Of a stretch of DNA of 8,141 nucleotides, positions 1-5,737 are shown one piece after another; position 1 is the first letter of the stretch; every line of letters starts with the position of its first letter. The notes under the pieces were generated by a model. The model did no database searches, was not told the origin of the DNA, and saw only the letters and a program-made list of their open reading frames with translations. A program made the translations under genes and the position numbers. The stretch covers positions 1-8,141 of the forward strand of contig CAYZXK010000098.1 of the NCBI GenBank assembly GCA_964482395.1, given 5' to 3'. This DNA is from CAYZXK01 sp964482395. Its GTDB lineage: Bacteria > Planctomycetota > Phycisphaerae > UBA1845 > Fen-1342.

Positions 1-41
1 ATTACACACGAAAGGATACGCCACCCCCGCCTGGTTCATCA

Positions 42-70
42 TTGACATTGGTTTCTCAATCAAGTACTTT
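42..70 (+). promoter_or_regulatory. Candidate sigma70-type promoter upstream of the first gene
   Basis: A perfect -35 hexamer TTGACA (42-47) is followed after 17 nt by TACTTT (65-70), which keeps the three most conserved -10 positions (T1, A2, T6). The surrounding 80 bases are clearly more AT-rich than the rest of the window. Transcription from here would give a leader of roughly 230 nt before the first gene. The match is by eye; no start site is known. Confidence 0.45.
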
Positions 71-308
71 CAGATAAAGGAACTACGGCCGGGTCGGCGG
101 GATCCGAGAGGGCGACCCCGGGCCGGCCTGACCACTGGGAGCAGGGAGGAAGATTCAAGGGCTGTGCCCGCAGTCAGTTGCAGGCGCGAGCGGTCGGCCG
201 ACCGGGCCGGCAGCCGGGCCTTGCGCGCCGCATCAGAACGCAACCAAGCCCTGGGACGAGAATCCCAGGTCGCTCGAACCTATTCCTTAATTGGGAAGGA
301 GAAAGCAC
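71..308 (+). other. Non-coding leader region before the first gene
   Basis: No convincing gene lies in bases 1-308. The GC-rich part holds a perfect 14-bp palindrome CGGTCGGCCGACCG (191-204) and a hairpin with a 7-bp stem, CCTGGGA (250-256) and TCCCAGG (263-269), with a 6-nt loop and no T-tract. It ends in a strong Shine-Dalgarno, GGGAAGGAG (293-301), placed 7 nt before the ATG at 309. I do not recognise a known riboswitch. One frame stays open from the window edge through to 355, but its product past base 90 is rich in Arg/Gly/Ala and looks non-coding. Confidence 0.5.
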
Positions 309-2534
309 ATGAAACACCTGGTCGCTTGCATGTCGGTACTCACGGCAGCTTTTAGTCTGCCGGCCCTGGCCGGCCCGCCCGTCATTGACGGCTCAGCCGC
401 TGGGGACACGCTCTACGGGACCTCGGCGCTGGTGGTCCAGGATACTCAGACCGGGTTCGGTGACGCCAACCTGGGCCGGCCGGACGTGTGCAACGGTTCG
501 GAACTGGATGGGGCCTACGGTGTCGTCTATCAGGGCACCCTGTACTTGGTTCTGGCCGGCAACTTCGAGACCAACGGCAACAAGCTGGAACTGTTCTTCG
601 ACACCCGCCCCGGTGGCCAGAACCGCCTGCTGAGCACCAACCCTGGCACACCCAACGTGGGCTTGCTGCGGATGTCCGATGACGGCAGCGGGAACGGCCT
701 GACTTTTCAGTCTGGGTTCGAAGCCGATTTCTGGGTCTCGGTTTCTTGCTATGGCGATCCGACCGTGGTCTACGTGGATTACGCTGAACTGTGGGTCAAT
801 GAGTCGAATCCCGGCGTCAGCTACTACTGCGGTGCCGGCGCCACCAAGTGCGAGACCAGCGGGGGAGCTTTGGTCGGCGGAGACCCCGGTTGCCCCACCA
901 TTCTCTGCACCGTCGATAACAGCAACGTCGCGGGCGTGACCGGCGGCTTCGGCAGCGACGACGGCAGCGGTGTGAAGACCGGCGTCGAAATCGCCATCCC
1001 ACTCTCCGCGATCGGAAATCCCTCCGGTCCGTTCACTATCACCGCTTTTATCAACGGCCAGCAGCACGACTGGGTTTCCAACCAGGTCTTGGGCGGCCTG
1101 GCCGGCCTGCCCCCCGACAACCTTGGCGAGCCCCGCAACGTGAATTTCGCGACCGTGGCCTACGGCATTCAGCAGCCGTTTACCGTGCCGGCCGCTCCGA
1201 CGCCTACTGGAGCTTGCTGTATCGGCACCACGTGCAGCATCAAGACCCAAGCCCAGTGCACCGCCCAGGGCGGGACATATCTGGGCGACAACAGCAACTG
1301 TGATGCCAACCCCTGCGACGCGATCGCCGGCGGACGCTGCTGCATCGACGACGGCTACAGCGGACAGTGCAAAATCACCACCCTGGCCCAGTGCAATTCG
1401 CTGGGCGGCACCTGGACCAGCGGCGCAACCTGTGAAGGCTGCCCGTGTTTGCTGCCCCCGACCGGCGCCTGCTGCGTGAACAACACCTGCGTTATCAAGC
1501 GCGAGGCCGACTGCCTGGCGATCTCGGGTACTTACGTCGGCGACTACACTAATTGCGGCACCGTTGGCAATACGCCGTGCGATGTGGGTGCCTGCTGTGT
1601 CGACCTGGACTGCTCGGTCGTTATGCGGTTCCAGTGCCCTGGGCGGTTTATCGGACCCGGCTCCGACTGCACCGACAATCCGTGCGCCGCACCCACCATC
1701 GAAACCCCATACGTCGCCGGCGACTTCCAGGGCTGGAACCCCAGCAGTGATCCGATGACCGAGACCGCCCCCGGCAGCCACATCTGGCAACGTACTTACA
1801 CCGGCCTGACTCCCTACAGCCGGCATGAATTCAAGATCACCGACGGCACCTGGTCCAACACAATCCCCCCGGGTCCGAATAGCTGGTTCTACGCCGATGC
1901 CAGCGGCTCGATCACCATCACTTACGATGCCAACTACTACGCCGATGGCTGGTCGCCCAACCGCGACCGGCTCGGCCTCAGCTACGACAAGGGCACTTGG
2001 ACCGCAGTCGGCGACTTCCTGTCCGAGCTGGGTGGGTCGGACTGGAACAACGCCGACCCGTTCGGCACCATGACTTCCCAGGGCGGCGGAATCTACAAGC
2101 TCGAATTCAGCGGGATTCCGGCCGGCACCTACAACTGGAAGGGCGTCATAACCGGAACCTGGGACTCGATCAGTTGGAACGAACGCAGCGTCAATACTGC
2201 CAACTGGCAGTTTGCGGTTTCCGCCCCCGCCGATACGGTCAAGATGTGGGTGGACGGCCTGACCGGAGTGGCCAAGCTCGAGGTGATCTCAGCGCCGGCA
2301 TATTGCATCGGCGACCTGAACTGCGACGGGACTATCGACTTCAAAGATATCAACTCGTTCGTCTTGTACATGGTTAACTACCAGGCTTGGGCGAGCAGCT
2401 ACCCCGGCTGCAACCCCCGCAACGGAGATGTCAACTGCGACGGAAGCTATCCGTCCTTCGCGGACATTAACCCGTTCGTATCGCTGATCGTTCAGTATAA
2501 CGGCCCCTGCCCGGGCCCGATTACTTGCCCCTAG
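309..2534 (+). CDS. Secreted multidomain protein: CBM9/DOMON-like domain, Cys-rich repeats, tandem X25-like domains, dockerin-like tail
   Basis: A 741-aa exported protein without a recognisable catalytic domain. The ATG at 309 is preferred to the in-frame TTG at 291 because AAGGAG (296-301) sits 7 nt before it and a clean signal peptide follows, cleaving after PALA (residue 21). Residues about 24-295 form a beta-rich domain with features of CBM9/DOMON-type modules (DG near the start, LELFFDTR, IAIPLSAIG). Residues 301-459 hold four cysteine-rich repeats. Residues about 466-560 and 562-661 are two E-set domains; VAGDFQGWNP and AVGDFLSELGGSDW are typical of the X25 modules of amylopullulanases, which suggests alpha-glucan binding. 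Residues 666-734 resemble a type I dockerin pair: D669, N671, D673, D677 and D680 fit one calcium loop, while D707, N709, D711 and D719 fit a second with one extra residue. Related tails are common in planctomycete surface proteins, where their partner is unclear. Probably co-transcribed with the next gene. The domain calls are from motif memory. Confidence 0.88.
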   Translation: MKHLVACMSVLTAAFSLPALAGPPVIDGSAAGDTLYGTSALVVQDTQTGFGDANLGRPDVCNGSELDGAYGVVYQGTLYLVLAGNFETNGNKLELFFDTRPGGQNRLLSTNPGTPNVGLLRMSDDGSGNGLTFQSGFEADFWVSVSCYGDPTVVYVDYAELWVNESNPGVSYYCGAGATKCETSGGALVGGDPGCPTILCTVDNSNVAGVTGGFGSDDGSGVKTGVEIAIPLSAIGNPSGPFTITAFINGQQHDWVSNQVLGGLAGLPPDNLGEPRNVNFATVAYGIQQPFTVPAAPTPTGACCIGTTCSIKTQAQCTAQGGTYLGDNSNCDANPCDAIAGGRCCIDDGYSGQCKITTLAQCNSLGGTWTSGATCEGCPCLLPPTGACCVNNTCVIKREADCLAISGTYVGDYTNCGTVGNTPCDVGACCVDLDCSVVMRFQCPGRFIGPGSDCTDNPCAAPTIETPYVAGDFQGWNPSSDPMTETAPGSHIWQRTYTGLTPYSRHEFKITDGTWSNTIPPGPNSWFYADASGSITITYDANYYADGWSPNRDRLGLSYDKGTWTAVGDFLSELGGSDWNNADPFGTMTSQGGGIYKLEFSGIPAGTYNWKGVITGTWDSISWNERSVNTANWQFAVSAPADTVKMWVDGLTGVAKLEVISAPAYCIGDLNCDGTIDFKDINSFVLYMVNYQAWASSYPGCNPRNGDVNCDGSYPSFADINPFVSLIVQYNGPCPGPITCP
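1209..1685 (+). repeat. Four tandem cysteine-rich GACC-type protein repeats
   Basis: Within the first gene, residues 301-337, 341-380, 386-425 and 427-459 share the pattern G-[AR]-C-C, then C 5-9 residues on, a further C, G-x-[YWF], a short polar stretch, C, and a final C. Each unit carries six cysteines (repeat 1: C303, C304, C309, C317, C331, C336), consistent with three disulfides in a small oxidised module. Repeat 2 has a longer first loop (DDGYSGQ) and a shortened end. The fourth is the most divergent and lacks the GG before the aromatic. At the DNA level the units have diverged well, so they are not a recent expansion. Confidence 0.85.
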
Positions 2535-2632
2535 AGGAGACGATTTGCCCGGGCCGGAACTCACGATAACGTCCGTCAACTGTCTCGGCGCCGGGTCAGG
2601 TGGCTCGGCGCTCACCGGAGCAGGAAACAAAT

Positions 2633-2638
2633 AGGAGG
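2633..2638 (+). promoter_or_regulatory. Shine-Dalgarno that fixes the start of the PEP-CTERM gene
   Basis: AGGAGG lies 6 nt before the ATG at 2645. It decides against the in-frame GTG at 2600, which has no such site and would add 15 charged residues in front of the signal peptide. Confidence 0.85.
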
Positions 2639-2644
2639 ATCAGG

Positions 2645-3370
2645 ATGAGGAGAGTGGTTGCGGTATTCTCGATTGGTTTGCTCGCCGGCTGGGCGAGCGC
2701 CGACGTCATCGCCACCGATCCGGCTGGCGACGGCTTCGGAATCGGAGTCATGGACCTGTTGCAGCTCGAGGCCAACTCCGACGGGATTGACCTGGTGCTC
2801 ACGCTGACCATCAACGGCAATGTCAGCCTGGCCGACTGGGGCAAGTATTGCTTCTCGATCGACACCAACGGCATGGCCGGCGCGGGCGGGATGTCCGAGT
2901 TCCCCAACGCCGATCCGCCCACCAATGATGCCAACCCCTGGGTCCGGAATATCGCCATCGGAGATCCGGACCATCTGGCCGAGTTCTGGCTGGGAAGCTG
3001 GCTGGATTGGGGCAGCGGCACGCAACTCTGGCAGTATCTGGAGCGCCCGCAGCAGTGGGTCATCGTGGCCAACCCCGCTCTGGCGATCGCTCCCGGCGGA
3101 ACCTCGACGCTCACCTACACCATCCCACTGGCGACTCTCGGTGTGGGCGTGGGCGACACCATCTGGCTGGAAGCCTTCAGCACTGGAGGCAACTCCTGGG
3201 ACACGGCCGTCGATACGGTGAACAACCCGTCCGATGACTGGAATCCGCCCCCCGGAGACTGGGGCGCTCAGGCTGTCGTCATGAACTCGACGCCCTACAC
3301 CATCGTGCCCGAGCCCGCTGGAGTGGTCGGTCTGTTGCTGGCGAGCCTGACATTGCTTCGTCGGCGCTAG
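2645..3370 (+). CDS. PEP-CTERM surface protein with DOMON/CBM9-like beta-sandwich core
   Basis: A 241-aa protein with two sorting signals. The N-terminus is a short Sec signal peptide (MRRVVAVFSIGLLAGWASA, cleavage after residue 19). The C-terminus (about residues 221-241) is a textbook PEP-CTERM signal: V-P-E-P, a hydrophobic stretch and a terminal RRR. In known systems an exosortase in the inner membrane recognises this tail and processes the protein for surface or matrix delivery; no exosortase gene is in this window. The core starts with DPAGDGFGIGVMDL, then LVLTLTING, FSIDTNG and YTIPLATLG, and resembles the first domain of the preceding gene's product (FFDTR, IPLSAIG), suggesting a shared beta-sandwich fold. 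Ligand unknown. It lies 110 bp after the upstream gene with no clear terminator between, so an operon is likely. A terminator follows 25 bp after its stop. Confidence 0.88.
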   Translation: MRRVVAVFSIGLLAGWASADVIATDPAGDGFGIGVMDLLQLEANSDGIDLVLTLTINGNVSLADWGKYCFSIDTNGMAGAGGMSEFPNADPPTNDANPWVRNIAIGDPDHLAEFWLGSWLDWGSGTQLWQYLERPQQWVIVANPALAIAPGGTSTLTYTIPLATLGVGVGDTIWLEAFSTGGNSWDTAVDTVNNPSDDWNPPPGDWGAQAVVMNSTPYTIVPEPAGVVGLLLASLTLLRRR

Positions 3371-3395
3371 GTCTGAAGTTGCGATTGGCTACGGT

Positions 3396-3424
3396 GCGGC
3401 CCGTGTTCTTCGAGCACGGGCCGC
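3396..3424 (+). terminator. Strong hairpin terminator after the PEP-CTERM gene
   Basis: GCGGCCCGTG (3396-3405) and CACGGGCCGC (3415-3424) form a perfect 10-bp stem. The 9-nt loop can add three more pairs (U-G, U-A, C-G). Only a weak U-run follows (TTCTAT), so it may be an inefficient intrinsic terminator or an RNA 3'-end stabiliser. It lies inside the upstream extension of the next reading frame, which argues that the next gene starts at 3442 and not at the TTG at 3379. Confidence 0.72.
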
Positions 3425-3427
3425 TTC

Positions 3428-3433
3428 TATACT
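3428..3433 (+). promoter_or_regulatory. Candidate -10 element for a leaderless SGNH gene
   Basis: TATACT matches five of six bases of TATAAT and ends 8 nt before the ATG at 3442. Initiation about 7 nt downstream would place the transcript's 5' end at or next to the ATG. This agrees with the lack of any Shine-Dalgarno. No good -35 hexamer is present 16-18 nt upstream, since that space is taken by the terminator stem. Confidence 0.35.
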
Positions 3434-3441
3434 GTCACCCG

Positions 3442-5562
3442 ATGGATCCCGTCATCCTTCCGGAGCACGACCCCGACCAACGACCTCAACACCCGGCCGG
3501 CTCGATCAATCTGACCCGCAAAAGACGTCCTTTCTTCATCGTCGCCGCCTTGGCCGCTCCGTTCATCCTGCTGGCATTGATCGAGGGCTGCCTGCGTCTG
3601 CTGGGCATTGGCGGTTATCCACCCACGATTCTGAAAGTTGGGCCCGTTTCACGTGAAACGCTGGTAACCACCAATGTGCCGGGGGCGGGCTCCTATTTCC
3701 AGCGGAGCCAGCGCCGCGGCGGCGCGATCACCGAACAATCCTTCCTTTCGCCGAAACCGGCCGGCACCATACGGATCTTCCTGGCCGGGGGGTCGGCCAT
3801 CAAAGGCTTCCCGCAGCCGCCGGCCTTCGCTAGCTCCGCTTTTCTGGAAGCGATGTTGGCTGATGTGTGGCCCGACCGCCGGATCGAGGTGATCAACCTG
3901 GGCACCACCGCGGTGGCCAGTTTCCCCGCCATGGAAATGCTGGCCGAAGCTCTGGAGTACCAGCCCGATCTGGCCGTCATCTACAGCGGGCACAACGAGT
4001 TTTTCGGGGCCTATGGCGTTGCCAGCACGCACAGTGCGGGACGCCGGCCGATCGCGCTCCGGTTCCAGCGCTGGCTTCGTCGGCTGGGGCTGGTGCAGCT
4101 ACTGGAGCGGCTGCGCAGTCCGGTCGAGGGCGGCGAGCAGAAGACGCTGATGGAGCTGGTCGTCGCCCGGGGCCACATCCCGCCCGACGACCCGCTGCGG
4201 CAGGCCGCGGCCCGCAACCTCCATGCCCACGTCAGCCGCGCAGTCCGGCAGTACCGACGGAACGGCGTGCCGGTCATCGTCTGTACTCTGCCCTCCAACG
4301 AGCGCGATCTGGCGCCCATCGGCGGGGATGATCTGTCTGGGCTGTCGGCCGCGGATCGCACCCGGGTGACCGATCTTGTGTCAGAGGGTCGGCAGAAGCT
4401 GGCCACCGATGCCGAAGCGGCGCGGGAGAAACTGCAAACTGCGGTGGGGCTTGCTCCGCGCCACGCCCGGGCCCATTTTTTGCTGGGCCGGGCCCTTTTC
4501 GCCCTCGGGCAGCATGCGGAGGCCGGGGAGCATTTTCGGGCGGCTTTGGATCTGGACAGCATGCCGTGGCGCGCGACCTCCAGCCTCAACGACGCCCTCC
4601 GTCGGGCCGCGGCCGAGCAGGGGGCGCTGCTCTGCGATGCTCAGGCTTTCTTTCGAGCGGCCAGTCCCGGCGGGTGCATCGGCTGGGAGCTGATGGACGA
4701 CCACGTCCATCTTTCTCTGGAGGGTCAGGCTCAATTAGCGCGAGCGATCATCGAGAGCATGACCCGTCTGGAGGGGCAGTGCCGGGTTGCGCCCGAGGCA
4801 GTGCAGGCTCTGGCTCCCTGGGCGGTTTACGCCAAGCGACTCGGCGACAACCTGTACGATCGCTACGCCGTCGCGCATTCCATGCGAGTCATCTTCGACA
4901 TCCCTTTCATGAGGGCGTCGAACCCCGAGGCTTTCGAGCGGTTTGACGCCTTATGCCGTCAGTATGAAGCCGGCATGTCGCCCGCCGTTCTGGAGCAGGT
5001 GCGTCAGTGGCAGAGGCCGCCGACCCACACCGGGCTCCAGCGGCCCATAACCGCGATGGTCGGCACGGCCATGATCGCGGAAAAACGCTTCGCCGAAGCC
5101 GAGAAGCTGTTTCGCGTCGCCCAGAGGTGCGTGCCACAGTACTCCAGTTGGAACTGCGAGTACGTCTATCGAATGCTGGCCTGCCGGCTCGCCCTGGCCG
5201 GCTCGCTCACCGACAGCGAGCGGGAGTTGGCCGCGCAGGCCGTGCAGCGGGGCGAGTACATCCTGACCCGTTCTCCCGAGCACCCCGGGCTGACGCATCG
5301 CTGGGTCGGAAGGCTGGAGCAACTGCGCGGACGGTTCAAGGAGAGCATCCCGCACTTGCGTGCCGCCCGGCAGACGTTGTGGGGCATGGAGCTGGTGGCG
5401 ACCGATGCAGCCCTGATCGACGCCTATTTGACGACCGGCGACCCGGCCAGTGCCCGCGAGCTGATCGAACAGGGCATCCGCGACGGCGGCCAGTACGCCG
5501 CCTACTATCGACAGTTTCTGGCATCCTTTCCACCCGGCGCTGGCGGCGAGTCCCAACCCTAG
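3442..5562 (+). CDS. Membrane-anchored SGNH hydrolase-like protein with TPR units
   Basis: A 706-aa protein. After a short polar N-terminus a single membrane helix spans about residues 31-51, so the rest is probably periplasmic. The SGNH (GDSL-type) blocks are all present: block I FLAGGSAIKG with nucleophile S118, block II NLG (G154), block III YSGHNEF with N185, and block V D420-H-V-H423. A TPR-like stretch (about 308-375, best unit 342-375) sits between blocks III and V, a layout I recall from GHNEF-type proteins of planctomycetes and deltaproteobacteria. A second helical TPR-like region fills about 530-706. The family contains esterases and acyl-transferring enzymes acting on glycans; the substrate here is unknown. 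The usual T after the block I serine is A119. The ATG is chosen over the TTG at 3379 because a terminator hairpin occupies the extension. No Shine-Dalgarno is visible. A parS-like palindrome lies in codons 68-73. Confidence 0.87.
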   Translation: MDPVILPEHDPDQRPQHPAGSINLTRKRRPFFIVAALAAPFILLALIEGCLRLLGIGGYPPTILKVGPVSRETLVTTNVPGAGSYFQRSQRRGGAITEQSFLSPKPAGTIRIFLAGGSAIKGFPQPPAFASSAFLEAMLADVWPDRRIEVINLGTTAVASFPAMEMLAEALEYQPDLAVIYSGHNEFFGAYGVASTHSAGRRPIALRFQRWLRRLGLVQLLERLRSPVEGGEQKTLMELVVARGHIPPDDPLRQAAARNLHAHVSRAVRQYRRNGVPVIVCTLPSNERDLAPIGGDDLSGLSAADRTRVTDLVSEGRQKLATDAEAAREKLQTAVGLAPRHARAHFLLGRALFALGQHAEAGEHFRAALDLDSMPWRATSSLNDALRRAAAEQGALLCDAQAFFRAASPGGCIGWELMDDHVHLSLEGQAQLARAIIESMTRLEGQCRVAPEAVQALAPWAVYAKRLGDNLYDRYAVAHSMRVIFDIPFMRASNPEAFERFDALCRQYEAGMSPAVLEQVRQWQRPPTHTGLQRPITAMVGTAMIAEKRFAEAEKLFRVAQRCVPQYSSWNCEYVYRMLACRLALAGSLTDSERELAAQAVQRGEYILTRSPEHPGLTHRWVGRLEQLRGRFKESIPHLRAARQTLWGMELVATDAALIDAYLTTGDPASARELIEQGIRDGGQYAAYYRQFLASFPPGAGGESQP
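3645..3660. other. parS: Putative parS centromere site (ParB-binding palindrome)
   Basis: CGTTTCACGTGAAACG is a perfect 16-bp palindrome. The inner 14 bp, GTTTCACGTGAAAC, equal the parS core described for actinobacteria and agree with the broad bacterial consensus TGTTTCACGTGAAACA except at the two outermost bases. ParB binds such sites, spreads along the DNA and, with ParA and SMC, moves sister origins apart. The site is within the SGNH gene, encoding V-S-R-E-T in the linker between the membrane helix and the catalytic domain, a place where protein constraint should be low. Several codons used (GTT, TCA, CGT, GAA) are AT-richer than the gene's habit, which fits selection on the DNA. parS sites inside genes are normal in other bacteria. 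No parA or parB gene is in the window. Confidence 0.8.
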
Positions 5563-5631
5563 CGGTGCACTCAAAAGGCGTGCGGCCTCCGCTTTCAGGC
5601 GCCGGGAGCTGCCGCCGTCTGTAGGCGGATC

Positions 5632-5660
5632 TAGAACGTCTGGCAGGGGTGAGTCATAAT
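5632..5660 (+). promoter_or_regulatory. Weak candidate promoter for the protease gene
   Basis: TAGAAC (5632-5637), 17 nt, CATAAT (5655-5660). The -10 matches five of six consensus bases, the -35 only three. The short AT-rich island CATAATAATC stands out in the otherwise GC-rich 175-bp gap between the SGNH and protease genes. A small hairpin just upstream (CCGCC 5612-5616, GGCGG 5624-5628) is too weak to call a terminator. Confidence 0.3.
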
Positions 5661-5724
5661 AATCGAAGGTTTGTCCGGGCCGGGGCCCGGGCAGGTCACC
5701 CGTCAAGGTCGGATGCACATCGAG

Positions 5725-5730
5725 AAGGAG
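5725..5730 (+). promoter_or_regulatory. Shine-Dalgarno of the protease gene
   Basis: AAGGAG lies 7 nt before the ATG at 5738, with a second purine-rich AGAGG at 5731-5735. It supports this start, although the predicted signal peptide then has an unusually long, polar first 17 residues. Confidence 0.8.
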
Positions 5731-5737
5731 AGAGGAC

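Noticed and set aside
138..180. Partial resemblance to the 3' half of a cobalamin riboswitch (CCACTGGGAG...GCAGTCAG)
   Set aside because: The 5' half and the conserved B12-box layout are missing, and the downstream gene has no link to cobalamin.
2..355. Frame open from the window edge to 355, or a GTG-started small gene from 164
   Set aside because: The product past base 90 looks like translated GC-rich spacer, the end overlaps the first gene's signal peptide out of frame, and there is no ribosome site. A short upstream gene tail (stop TGA at 43-45) or a divergent - strand start near 48 is possible but too short to support.
393..1826. 477-codon open frame on the - strand opposite the first gene
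   Set aside because: It lies entirely antisense to a gene with a clear signal peptide and domains, and its product is a low-complexity Ala/Gly/Val-rich sequence without motifs. Long antisense frames are expected at this GC content.
2544..2557. TTTGCCCGGGCCGG resembling TTTGTCCGGGCCGG at 5670-5683
   Set aside because: A 14-mer with one mismatch made mainly of G and C is weak in such GC-rich DNA, and the flanks do not match.
3615..3623. TTATCCACC as a DnaA box near the parS-like site
   Set aside because: One imperfect box inside a coding sequence, with no cluster or AT-rich unwinding element, does not support an origin here.
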